Assembly (NCBI GenBank): GCA_029204225.1
Contig: CM055100.1
Coordinates: 58,046,345-58,110,344, forward strand
Direction of reading: 5' to 3'
Source of the DNA: Diphasiastrum complanatum
Taxonomy: Eukaryota > Streptophyta > Lycopodiopsida > Lycopodiales > Lycopodiaceae
DNA: 64,000 nucleotides
Shown: in pieces, positions 48,772-59,689 of the stretch
Layout of the letters: each line of letters opens with the position of its first letter
How positions within the stretch are numbered: position 1 is the first letter of the stretch
Made by a program: the position numbers and the translations under genes
The notes under the pieces: generated by a model
What the model was told of the DNA's origin: nothing
What the model saw: the letters and a program-made list of their open reading frames with translations, nothing else
The model's database searches: none

Positions 48772-50040
48772 TCAACACCATTAGATAGAGTTGCTTCCTG
48801 GAAGCCAACCTGTATTTCTTTTTCCATACAGGGTTAGCATCAAGGAAGAGGATGAAATTTCTAGGCAGTTACAAGAACTTCTTAGGATGGGCCATATTCG
48901 GCCTAGTAAGTCCCCTTGGGGAGCACCAATCCTTTTGGTTAGTAAAAAGGATGGCGGCACACACGTTTGTGTGGTGAATTTAAAGGTAAATGATTTAACC
49001 ATCAAGAACAGATACCCCTTACCTAGGATGGATGATCTAATGGATCGTCTGAATGGAGCCAAGTATTTCTCCAAGATTGACCTTAGATCAGAATACCATC
49101 AGATAAGAATTAGGAACGAGGATGTTCCTAAGACTGGATTTTGATCTAGGAAAGTTTGTGGCAGTGTATTTGGACAACATATTAATCTACAGTCAGACCC
49201 TTGGGGAGCATGAAGAGCATCTTCGTATTGTCTTGGATCTTCTAAGACAAGAAAAGCTCTATGCTGAGTCAAAATGTGAGTTCTTCCAAACTAAACTCAA
49301 ATACCTGGGCCATGTCATATCTGATAAAGGTCTTGAAATCGATTATGACAAAGTTCATAAGGTACGAGAATGGCCACGACCTCAGACAACTTGTGATGTG
49401 AAATCCTTTTTGGGCCTCACAAGATTTTTTCACAGGTTCATTACGGAATATGCCTTAATAGCATTGCCCCTAACGAACGTTCTTAAGGGGGTGAAGAAAA
49501 AATGTAGCCGCAAAAAAAGTCCATTGATAACATGGACTAATGAAATAAATGAGAATTTTGAGACTCTCAAGCACTGTGTTTCTACGGCTCCAATTTTACA
49601 CATTGTCGATCCTAATCGACCCTTCGTGGTGGATACAGATGCTAGCGACTTTCTTGTAGGAGCGGTCCTTTATCAGAATGGTAGACTAGTTGCTTTTGAA
49701 AGCAAGAAGCTGGATCCTGCTCAGACGAGGTATTCTACCTATGGAAGGAGCTTTTTGTAGTCATTCACGCGTTAAAAATCTTGACGCATTATCTCTATGG
49801 TGCCAGATTTACGGTGATAACTGATCACCAATCCCTTAAATACATTTGTGATGCCAAGGACCTTCGTGGCCGTAAGGCTAGATGGTCGGAACTCATTCAG
49901 GAGTTCGTGTTCGACATTAGATATCGTAAAGATACGTGGAGATTTTTTTGTTGTACCAGGGTGCTTACCTTCATGCTTTTACAGCTCCAAGAATGGTTTC
50001 CATTAGCAAGTATTCTTCGATTTGGCACCTGCAAACCCTA
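48772..50040 (+). pseudogene. Ty3/gypsy (chromovirus-like) RT-RNase H fragment
   Basis: Plus frames: [53 protein letters not shown] and [16 protein letters not shown] (first catalytic Asp) end at VPKTGF (49141). The next recognisable sequence is KFVAVYLDNILIYSQTL, so some 35-40 codons of the RT palm are deleted and the catalytic pair reads DN instead of DD. RNase H follows (FVVDTDASDFLVGAVLY, ESKKLDPAQTRYSTY, TDHQSLKYICDA) with frameshifts after 49757. It ends near 50040 with no integrase. It resembles the element at 59690-62176. It lies upstream of the ferredoxin exons, on the opposite strand. Confidence 0.87.
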
Positions 50041-51570
50041 GTTGAGAAGCAAATAACCTTCAAGGCCTTTTCCCAACTGAAAAGGTCTAGGGGAGATGGA
50101 AATGGGTGTGCTAGAATGAATGGAATCCTCACCCTGATCTCAATAATCTTCCATATCATTTTCAAAACTATCATCACAATATGACTGATTGCCATCTTCC
50201 TATTCATAATCCCAATTCATTTGAATCGATTATGAAGAACTAAGTTCATAACCTGTGGATTGTAGACCTGAAATGAATTTTGATATAATATGAAAATCAA
50301 ATTTAACAAGGTTCAGTGTTACTGGGAACGGTGACAGTGGACTGGGATCGGTGACAATGGACGTAGGTTTTCAGTTAGAGCAAATACAAAGAACTCTTGA
50401 AAAGGTCAAATTTTGGTATAAAAGAGACTTCTACAATATCAAGCTTATAATTTTGCTTTTTACCGCACTGAAATCCGAGCTCAAATGGATAAATAGGATA
50501 TAAAATATAAATGTAACAGCTTAGAAAAAGGGAGGGTAAGATTTTATAAACTGAATAATGATTACGAAGGTACATTGTGATGTCAAGCTCGACGATCTGA
50601 TCACTTTTGCTTTTGACTATACTGAAGTCCGATTTCAAACGAAAAAGATATGGAGGTAGACTTGATAGGAAATGACAAATGAATGAACTTGGGAAAAGGG
50701 GTCTTAAAAAAAATTTACAAATTGTATTTGATACATTTTGAGATCCACGAAATTTTTGCTCGTGAAAGAAAAGTGTAATAAGAGAAAATGAAATTTCACG
50801 ACACATTTTTTTTTGGTTGGCAACTCCAATGAATCGTGTGCTCGTAAAACGCAAAAGATCGTAGAAAATCTTTCGTTTTCATTTCTTAAAAAAAGTATAC
50901 AAAATCAAAAAGAGATAGGTTTTTTCTTAAACACAAGCATCGGGGTGGACGCAGGCACGAAAAGAGCGTGCTAGAGAATATTCCTGAGAGCAAATTCCTG
51001 GCACGGACAGGGGCGAACAGGAGAGGGAGAGAGAGAGAGAGAGATGCAATGGGGGGGGAAGGGAGGGCCTGCGTGGGAAGGGGCAGGCACTGGACAGTTA
51101 GATGGCCACAAACGTGGGAAGGGCGCAAGCGGGTACACGAGGGGGAAAAAGGGATAATGAGAGAGCGGTGCAATCGCACGAAGAGAGAAGGGGAAAGGGC
51201 CCTACCTTTGAATGTGGCTACCTTTCTTCAAGTAAAGCATATGCTAAAAGTGGTCTTAAAGTACAAACTGAAAAAAACGCAACATTCATATGTTGGAAGA
51301 AGAAAGTAACAAAATAACAAGGGAAATATCTAAAGCTACATAGTCGCAGCAAGATCCCTAGGCTGCTCCTCTAGAAAAGGTGTGAGGAAATACAACAATG
51401 GTCTAGCATTATCAGTATGGAGTCCCATACATCAATAGGATGACCATCAAATGGAACAAAGTACTATACCTAGGCATAACATCAGATGTGTAACATGCTA
51501 TAGCCATACTTGAAGAATAACAACAGGAAGAGAAAGAAACGTCTTGCAAATTGCTATTTAAGTCTAGAGA
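50041..51570. other. No recognised gene; CT-rich (minus) segment
   Basis: AT-rich to about 50930. Then comes a GC-richer stretch (50930-51200) that on the minus strand is strongly pyrimidine-rich, with CTCTCT runs, as in many plant 5' leaders. This could be the promoter and leader of the ferredoxin gene on the far side of the gypsy fragment, but I could not find a convincing targeting-peptide exon. Confidence 0.3.
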
Positions 51571-51571
51571 A

Positions 51572-51602
<31 letters not shown>

Positions 51603-51627
51603 AAGAAAGAAAGAAAGAAAGAAAGAT
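51570..51627 (+). repeat. GA/GAAA microsatellite forming the 3' tail of a LINE
   Basis: (GA)n then gaaagaaagaaagaaagaaag. On the minus strand it follows aataaagat (51628-51636), a polyadenylation signal, so it is probably the (CTTT)n(CT)n tail of the LINE to its right. Confidence 0.75.
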
Positions 51628-54565
51628 CTTTATTAATGTCCATGAAATACCCTAAGGTATATAGGACTGAAAAAAAAGGTACATGTCAAGTATGCACGGT
51701 GGGAGCATGAAAGCTCTACCACCTAAAAAAACAAAGAAACAAGACTACGGGTAAACAGGAAATAATGATGATAGACAAGGAGAGCCTATCATCATACAAA
51801 TGTCTCTCCGCCTATGAAATAGTGATGCAAAGTATGTTGAGACACTGTCTCTGAACGAACTGTGTCTCTCTGTCTTCGAGTGGATGGTCGGTGGCGTCTC
51901 TGCTGTCGTGAAGCTGTAGACCGTGGCCTGTGGGCTGGCTGTCCCTCACACTGTCTCTGCCGTCTATGCATGGAGGCGTCCGGGATCTTAGCCTCCCCAT
52001 CAGAATCAGTACTCTCCTGCCTCTGCCTCCGACATGATAAACACTCCTGTATGCTCAGCTATATCAAGGGGGAGGTGTCAGCGTCTAGTCTCGCCATATG
52101 CAGGTCCACCATCTCTCGGATCATCAGCGCAACACATCTGGGGTCCTCATACGATATCAAGGTAGAGAGTGTGAGTGGATGATCCTGAAACAAGCAGTAG
52201 TATCTCCCTTGAATCTCATAGTAGGCTGGGCATCTGAAGAGAAAATGAAACTCATCCTCTACGTCGTGTGTATCACACATACTACAAATCCGAGCATCTC
52301 TCGGGATGCCACTGCATCTGCCAGTCTCAATGGCTAGCTGGTGAGAGGAAACCCGAAACTGACCCATCACTATCCGCAGTCTGTGTGAGATACTTACTAT
52401 CCACTAGATATCCGGGAACAGTAGGATACCCAACATGATCCCGAGATAGAAAATGTGTCCGATAAAACTCCATCTTCACCCCAGATGAAACCTGCCAAGT
52501 GCTCTGAAGATATGCTCTATACAGGTGTCCTCGAATAAACTAATGCGTACCCGCCGGTTGATCCCTAATGTGAATACTCCATGTGGAGAGGAGACGACAG
52601 GCCTGGGAATACCACGAAAAGGAGTGTCCCACAGAATGTAGGTGCTGGGATGATGCCAAAGCCGCTGCAGCATAGTGTGTGTCTCTACCCCGAAGATCCT
52701 CCAGGCGCTGTATGAATGTGACAATATGGAACAATGCCTCTAGCTGAATAGGGGGGACGGCAAACTCTGCCAATATAATATGATGTGGTGTAGAGGACTT
52801 AGCCCGTATCATCTGCGATAGCATATGAATCTGAAGTCGTGAAATGCGTGCCCACTCGGTAGCCGTCAGGCCAGTACTCCATGTCTCTGATGTGTATAGA
52901 GATGAGGGAACTACCATAGTGTCAAAGAGTCGGCACTTACTAGTCGCATCTCTAATGTGTGAGCTGAAACATAGTCTCTCCAAATCTACCAATGATGCAT
53001 AGCCCTTCCGTAACCGGGAAAATGCCGCCTGTCGCATGCTGAAAGTGGGACCAGAGAATACCACGCCCAGGTATGTGTAAGAGTCAACTAACTCAAGTGG
53101 ATGTTCCTCCCATAGAAGCTCCTGTCGCATCATGAAGGATCTGGAGGTGTTAAACACCATAACTTTAGTTTTGGCCACATTCATTGACAATCCCCACTGA
53201 ATACAAAAGGAGTGAAGCGCATCCAGATGCCGTTGCAGGCCTTCCTTCGTCTTCGAAAGCAAAACCACATCATCAGCATATAATAAGATAGCGATAAAGA
53301 GGTCACCCAATGTGCACCCTCACCTCCCTCTGCCCGTATAACCTGCTCAAGCTCATCTATATATAAACCAAAGAGTGTAGGTGAGAGAGGACATCCCTGC
53401 TTAACCCCAATGGTGCTCTCTATCTCTGGTGATACAACTCCTGATACTCGAATCCGGCCAATAACTCGTCTGTACAATGCCACAACTGCCTGTATGATAT
53501 CCTCCTAGAAGCCACGATCCTGAAGCCTCTGTATCAGTAAATGTCTAGGCACCGAGTCAAAGGCTTTGTGAAAATCCACAAAGCAGCAGTAAGCCTTAGC
53601 CTCCTCAATGATGGCTCTCAGGGTGAATATATGATCGGATGTAATATATCCTGGTCTGAAACCAGCTTGGCCAATGGCATGCAGTGCTCTAGTATCCATC
53701 TCTGTACTGATCTCTGACTGAAGAATAGAACCATAAACCTTGGCAAAGAGGTGGCTGATCATGATGGTACGATAGTTGTCGGCTTTCATGGGATCACCGC
53801 CTTTATGGATAGGATAAATAAGGTTTGTGGACCAAGGGGAGGGGAAACCAGATGTAATAGCGCGGTTAAATAGGAAAGAGAGAAAGGGTGAGAGGATGTC
53901 AGTGGCCTGCTTCAAAAGTTCAGCCTCTAGCTCATCAATGTCTTTGGCCTTATGTAGGTTTAATCGGTTGATGGCCTCTTCTACTATGTCCGGGGAGAAT
54001 ATTTTAGAAGTACATGTGTATTGGTGTGTGGGAAGTGGAGGAGTATCGGGTACAGGTGTACAACGATGTGGCATAGGTCACCCATGTGCTAAGATCTGTG
54101 ATCCGGGGTGGAGGTGCTCATGAAAGGAATTTTTGCCAAAAAGAGCGCGACGAGGAGCTAAAGAGAAGGTCCATCATCTTCTTCCCCTGGCAAATTTCGT
54201 ATGCAATTTTCTTTCTGCGGGTACACGAGATAAGTCCTTTGCAAGATGAGGGAGGTGGCAACGTGCATAAATCAAGTTCAGATGAAGTTGGTTACGTTCG
54301 TGGTCATACCGGGAGTTATGCGGTCTACTATGTCGTAGGTGCTTGGGCCATGGGGATGGAAAGGCAAGGGATGCAGCGGTATGCATGGTCCGGACAAGAA
54401 AAAGAGACTGGTCCGCCAAAGTAGCTGCATAGGGGTGAGTCAAGAGATCAGATAAGGTTTCCCTGTACATAGGGGTTTTTTGAGGGTTATAGCGGTAGAC
54501 GGTCTTTTCACTAGGGGTGAATGTACTAGCACAGGGGGTGTGAAGAAGGCCAATAGAGAAAGAGA
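51628..54565 (-). pseudogene. LINE copy B: 5'-truncated ORF2 (RT and C-terminal zinc knuckle)
   Basis: Minus strand. Linker between endonuclease and RT at 54470-54174. RT N-terminal part at 54074-53505 (IINRLNLHKAKDIDELEAE-like start, LIYPIHKGGDP, GQAGFRPGYITSDHI, CFVDFHKAFDSVPR with motif A Asp). One TAG at 53505, then the same frame gives GVKQGCPLSPTLFGLYIDEL (motif B, 53483 on). After a frameshift, 53310-52540 gives LLYADDVVLLSKTKEG (motif C intact) and the thumb. 52370-52059 gives RICSMCDTHDVEDEFHFLFR with a following CP (zinc knuckle). 3' end with aataaa and a CTTT tail. The 5' part is missing at about 54565. Dead by frameshifts. Confidence 0.88.
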
Positions 54566-55999
54566 ATTAGAATTAGAATTATTATTATTAACGTCTTTTG
54601 GTGCCCAGGGGCACATAAGACAAAAGAGAGTACAAAATGTGAGAAGCATTGTCCGCATAAGGACTTATTTACCAATGAAAAGACAGTAAAACTAAAACTA
54701 AAATATCGATCTCTCTGTCTCTAAGAGAAAAAGTATCCAAGCTTGACCACCAGCTGGTGAGGGTACAAAGCAAGAGCTTAACCACCTGCTCCGCGGAGGA
54801 AACTAGCTACGAGCAAGCCGAAAGTAATGAGTGATGGTAGTAGTGGGTCGTGATGTAGGCTGGTGGGAGGCGTATGAAGATCTAGTAGCACTGGATCGAG
54901 CCGAAACTCTCTGTGTCTTCGATCTTCGGACGGGGACGTCAAAATCCGCAACCGAAATATATACTCTGAGTAATGTGAGCCTGACTGGAATCCATATCTG
55001 AGAGCGTAGGTAGAAGTGAAGCTCGTAAAATATACATCTCTCTCAAAAGAAGACCCACACATCTAGCGTCTGGATACTCGAGGAAGGAGCTCAACGTGAG
55101 GGGAATATCTCGGTATAAGTGGTATGAGAGAGAGAGGTATGAGTGGTCAGACAAGGTGGTACGGTGAACCAAGAAAGAAGAAATGTAGGGGAGGAGAGAT
55201 GACAATCCCATGAAATAGTCAACAACACAACTCCCTCTGCTGTGTGGGAAACAGGTAAAGTCACCTGAATCAAGCCACTGCAGTAAGCCATTATAAATGG
55301 CCAATCCGTGAGCCTCGCCCAACTGAAGCATCAGCTCTCCATATGCGGTAACTGGACCCTCTGCATCTGCTGATCATCGTTGGAGGCCAAGATCATCCCA
55401 GTCTAAAGCATGTATCCCCTGTGGATCATCCTCTGCTCTATGAAACTTTGTCTGCCTAGATCCAGTCCTGGCATTAAAGTCGCCAGCTAGGAGAATATAA
55501 CCCCGCTCCTCGTATCTGATAATGTCTGAAGAGATATCCAAGGTGACTCCTCATCTGATGTGAAAACTGATGTGTCTGGTGGAAAATAGCAAACGGCCAG
55601 AAAAAGGTCTCGGTTTAGTCCCATCAGAGTCCGGTCCACCCGAATCCAAATATAGCGAGCTCGCTCATCAGTATGCACCAACTCGACCCAGGGCCGAATG
55701 AAGTCGCGGACTAAGCAGGCCACCCCACCAATATCCTGATCTGTCAATGCTCTCGTCGCCCTCCGATGTGCAGAGAACCAACAAAAACCCGCAATAGCCG
55801 GTAGACCTCTCTCTGGACTCTCATGTGTCTCCGTGAGTAGTAAGATATCACCCTCAGTGCAAAAATCTCTAAAATCTCCGGCGGTAGCTGAAGAATGAAT
55901 GCCATTGCAGTTCCATAACCTCAATCGCAATGCTCTAGAAAGAGCCCCATGCTCCCTATTTGTCAGGATTCGGAGGATCAATGTATCGAGCTTTGCCAT
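54566..55999 (-). pseudogene. LINE copy A: ORF2 endonuclease joined to ORF2 C-terminus, RT deleted
   Basis: Starts at ATG 55999, overlapping the end of ORF1 by 44 nt. 55999-55487 is the apurinic-type endonuclease N-terminus (LRLWNCNGIHS, ILLLTETHESP, GGVACLVRDF, FLAVCYFPPD). After a frameshift it reads LLAGDFNARTG (near 55490-55455) and, at 55331-54939, the SDHSYLSLSY region. It then passes almost directly into LEYPDARCVGLLLREMYILR, which corresponds to the extreme C-terminus of ORF2 (compare SYEDPRCVALMIREMVDLH in copy B). The entire RT is therefore missing. The 3' region ends near 54570-54600 with gttaataataataattc, an AAT-rich tail unlike that of copy B. Confidence 0.82.
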
Positions 56000-57036
56000 C
56001 CCGATAAATTACCCTCTTCCCCAACGCTTCTGCCTCACTGAATGCCTTTTTCCGATCCACAACCTGCATGGAAGTGAGATCATCATCCATAAATATAAGT
56101 GTACCTCTAAGCTTGTCCCGTAGTTTGAGGGTTGCCCGTCTCTCTTCCAAATTCGTGAAGCGAACAATGAGTGTAGAAGGGTCTCTCTTGGTTCTCCAAG
56201 CTCTATCCAACCCTTCGGAGTGGTGGGAGAGTGTGCTTGAAAGAAAGCTGGTTGCTTCAGTCTTTGGATCATTGGTGTCTTCAACTCCGCGGACCCTTAT
56301 ATTCAGGGTTTTGTACTCGCGCATTCGCTCTTCGGATATGGTGGCTGAAATGACTCGGTTGAAGGAGGGTGTACCTTCCTTAACATCTTCCTTGAAAAGA
56401 GAGGCCCACGTTTTCATCTCAGCCTTATGTTGCTCTATCTTCTCTTCCAATTCTTGAATTTTGGTAAGTTCTCCTTGATTACTTATTGCTGCCTCCAAAG
56501 AAGTAATCCGGGTTAACATGGTTTCCTGCTCAGCGGACATAGATTGAATGATCACTTGGAGCTGTCCCATTTCCTTTCGTAGAGAGGTGGATTCGTGTTT
56601 GATCTGCTCGATGTAAGAGAGAATGTACTGTTCAAATGACTTGGCAGGTGTATACATCTCGGGTATCACGAAAGATGGGTGAGCAGGTGGAGGGCAGAGA
56701 GTGTGGACTAGATTGGTAGGCAACGCTGACTCAATCCTCACCCTACGTAAGACTCCATCTGTATCAGCAGTACCATCATTATGGCTCAGAGCACCATCAA
56801 GAACCATTGTGAAGGAAGTGGCAGCGATGATGGGTTCTGGAGCGCTGGTGGACAGCAAGAAAGGAATGTTTTCAATGAGGGAATCTGTAGCGCTGATGGA
56901 CAGAGGGGAGGCTACTTCGCTGGTGGATGAATCGTTGGTGGATAGCGGGTCTGCATTCAGCGATGTGGAGGGAGGGACCAGCGGTGATGGTGAACTCTGG
57001 ACCAGCGATGGGGTAGAAGAGATGGTCAGCGATGTG

Positions 57037-57093
<57 letters not shown>

Positions 57094-57104
57094 GCCAAAG
57101 CCAA
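55956..57104 (-). CDS. LINE copy A ORF1 protein (coiled coil and RRM-like RNA-binding)
   Basis: An uninterrupted 382-codon minus frame. The first 20 residues are Ser-Leu repeats read through a CT microsatellite, so the true start may be further in. Residues about 30-150 are Ser/Pro/Thr-rich. Residues about 165-250 form a clear coiled coil (QYILSYIEQIKHESTSLRKE, IQELEEKIEQHKAEMKTWAS). Residues about 275-375 resemble the RRM-like and C-terminal domain of L1 ORF1p (LNIRVRGVEDTNDPKTEA, DPSTLIVRFTNLEERRATLK, LRGTLIFMDDDLTSMQVVDR, GKARYIDPP). ORF1p binds LINE RNA as a trimeric chaperone. This ORF is intact although its ORF2 is not. Confidence 0.82.
57041..57091 (+). repeat. GA/CT microsatellite at the 5' end of LINE copy A
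   Basis: About 25 GA units. They are read as Leu-Ser repeats at the start of the minus-strand ORF1 frame. Confidence 0.95.
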
Positions 57105-57649
57105 AAAAAAGTCTAGAAAAGAAAACGACTAGAAAGAGAAAGTAGCTAGAAAGGGAAAAAATTTAGTAACTAAAGAAGGTAGGAAAAATAGCAATCTCCC
57201 ACAAAGAATGGCAAATGACATCGCATAAAATCAATGGAAGGAATAGCAATGAGTTCTCCCTCGAAGAGCTCAAATGACACCAATATCAAAAAGCTGAATA
57301 ATGAGTGTCTCTAGTCCTTAACAAGACTGCTCAAGGAAAAGCTTGTGTTTTGCCAGTAAGACAACAAGCTATGAATTTGTCCATACTAAGTAATGATAGG
57401 TCATAACTTGGACCTTCAAGGTATAAGCCCAATCTCTTGAAGAGCTTGTGTGTTGAAATTTCATCCTGAGTCCTCTCAAAGGCAAGGACACCTGAAAATT
57501 GCTATTGGCCTCTTAAGAGTGTTCTCTTGAATGTGAATTGGACGAATCAATTGTTTTACTACACCATTGAAAAAGTCTTTACAGTATCTTGGTCAAACAA
57601 TGTACAATGTCTCAAATTTAAAAGATCAGACTATAAGCATAAAACATAT
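57105..57649. other. No gene seen between LINE A and the possible exons
   Basis: A-rich then mixed sequence with only short frames; probably intron or downstream region of the putative host gene. Confidence 0.35.
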
Positions 57650-58436
57650 ATCAAAATTGCCTAATAAGCTTTGTTGTTCAAAGGTAGTAGGAGGTACCAA
57701 CGTTTCTTTCTCATTTGTCTCTTTATCCGAAATAGTGTTTGAAGATTGCTCGAATGCAAAAGTACGCCTTTGCCCCAAATGTGCTGTATAGAAGATCAAC
57801 ATTAAAAAATGTCATCTCTTTACCCACATGCAAAAAGGAAAAGGTTATTAAGAAACACAAGGAAAAGCTAAATAGAGATTTGTAAAGTTTATTCTAATAT
57901 TCTTTGCCAGCATTAGTATGTCTAACTTTGGCAAAAAGCATATATGTGGCTACAAGGTTGGAATAAGGTTGGTCAAATATATGAACCTGCATATAGACAT
58001 GTCAAATTGCTTCTCTCTCTCCTCACAAAAGAGGACGACATTGGAAAGGTCAGTTCATTGAACCTCTCCCTTCCTAGTTTGCTTTGACTCAAAAAACCTC
58101 GAGAGTTGTCACTACTACCACTCTTTGTGAAAACTTCAACTCCTGATATTCCCACCTGCTCCAAAATGACAGACAAATACAAAAGCATTATATAGGATAT
58201 TATTAGAGAGAGAGAGAGAGTTGAAATAAAATATTATAAGAATGTACCCAAGAAAAATAGACCTTGAACAAAACTATTTCAACACCAACACCTTGTGACA
58301 AAAATGAAATAGAACGTTCAAAAACATCACTCAACTCAAAAACCCAATCGCTAACTTTTCTTCTTGACTTTACAAAATCTTCATTTGATAAACAAGGCAT
58401 GTTAAAAACAACAATACTACTTCTAAAGTAGCTAGA
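57650..58436 (-). CDS. Possible exons of an unrecognised host gene
   Basis: Three minus-strand blocks look like spliced exons. (1) About 58430-58263 follows ...ctactttag and encodes MPCLSNEDFVKSRRKVSDWV and VFERSISFLSQGVGVEIVLF, ending ...TTCAAG before gtctat. (2) From about 58155, after ...tttggagcag: VGISGVEVFTKSGSSDNSRG, RERFNELTFPMSSSF, ending before gtgagg near 58036. (3) About 57785-57660, after ...tctatacag: HLGQRRTFAFEQSSNTISDK and PPTTFEQQSLLGNF. Compositions are protein-like and the junctions are plausible, but I recognise no family and cannot confirm phases throughout. No start or stop exon was assigned. Confidence 0.35.
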
Positions 58437-59067
58437 TCTAGGTGGTTAAACTTCTTTTAAACCTTATGTAGAGCATGTCAAATAAAAATAACTTGTGAGC
58501 AGTAGAAGTTCCATTTCATAAAATTAACCGTTACATTGACCTTAGGTGAAAAACAATTATTGATAAAAAAGATTGTTCCAATCAGGCACCCATTGTGAGT
58601 AGCAAGGGAGGGAAAGCATTAAAAGCACCAAATTAAAGTTCTTGTAAACACTAACAATGTATCTTCTGGTACTAAACTATATATTATTTCTTTGGAACAT
58701 GAGTATTATGCACAAGAGTAGTGTGAAAGTTGACAATCAATCCTCAACATAGACCAAATCAAAATTGATCTTCCTACAAAGATGCAAGGCACCAAGTGCT
58801 AGAAAGTAGAACTCATACCTCTTTTTTGCTAACAAATTTGCACTTGCAAATTGCAACATTTATTTGAAATGTTTTTGATAGGTAGGAAAGTTCTATACAA
58901 AACGTAGCCATTTTTTAGATTGTTTTCCATTGCAATTTGAATGTTTGAACTTTAAAGTGTAAGAGTTGAATGTTTACCTCTCTGTCTCGTGCCCGATGTG
59001 CCATAGGCCGCAACAACGGTGACGTGATCCCACAAGGGATGCCTATCCCTCAGCATGGTCATTGGTG

Positions 59068-59068
<1 letters not shown>
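58437..59068. other. No gene seen
   Basis: AT-rich, possibly intron or upstream sequence of the putative minus-strand host gene. A plus frame beginning at 58970 runs into the CT microsatellite and is not credible. Confidence 0.35.

Positions 59069-59133
<65 letters not shown>
59069..59133 (+). repeat. (CT)n microsatellite, 65 bp
   Basis: Uninterrupted CT run. Confidence 0.97.
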
Positions 59134-59135
<2 letters not shown>

Positions 59136-59154
59136 AGTCTCTAATATCTATGGA

Positions 59155-59300
59155 GTATACCCTAAATTCTAAATTCTCATTTGTTTCTAACCCTAACCGC
59201 TAACTTCTAACTCCAAAGTTCTAACTAGTAACTTGGACTAACTCCTAAGTTTTAAATTCTAAGTAGTAACTTGTAATTACCTACTACCCAGGTCCCACAC
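59155..59300 (+). repeat. Degenerate CTAAA/CCCTAA-like repeats
   Basis: Repeated taaattct, ctaactt and two better telomere-like pieces (accctaaatt, ctaaccctaaccg). Too diverged to call a true interstitial telomere. Confidence 0.4.
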
Positions 59301-59360
59301 CCCTCTCACAATGCCCAAGCCCCACACTGAACCCCGTCAAGATTCAAGTTTCAACACACA

Positions 59361-59475
59361 CATGTCACACACACACACACAATCACTCACACACACACAC
59401 ACAAAATCTCAAGACACACACACACTCTCACACACAATCACTCACACACACACAAAATCTCAAGACACACACAGT
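59361..59475 (+). repeat. (CA)n microsatellite with a longer period
   Basis: CA runs broken by aatcactcacac and aaaatctcaagacac, which recur, so part of the array has a higher-order unit of about 55-60 bp. Confidence 0.85.
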
Positions 59476-59689
59476 TTGTCGTTCTTACATAACGGCTCAC
59501 TCATAGAATTAAATGGAACTGTTGATATTTCTTCTCCATATATGCCTTTTGCTCTAGGAATTGTTAAATGTATGATTATTGTGGATTGTAACTCTTATTT
59601 ATGTTGGTTGAAGGATTTCTCTTATCATAAGAATGTAGATTGCAATTATACAATTTCCAAATGAAATTGATGTCTAATAACCTAAAGCA

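Noticed and set aside
56701-57132. 143-codon plus ORF
   Set aside because: Antisense of LINE ORF1, whose coiled-coil and RNA-binding motifs are on the minus strand.
59155-59300. True telomere
   Set aside because: Units are too diverged, too short and embedded between microsatellites and retroelements.
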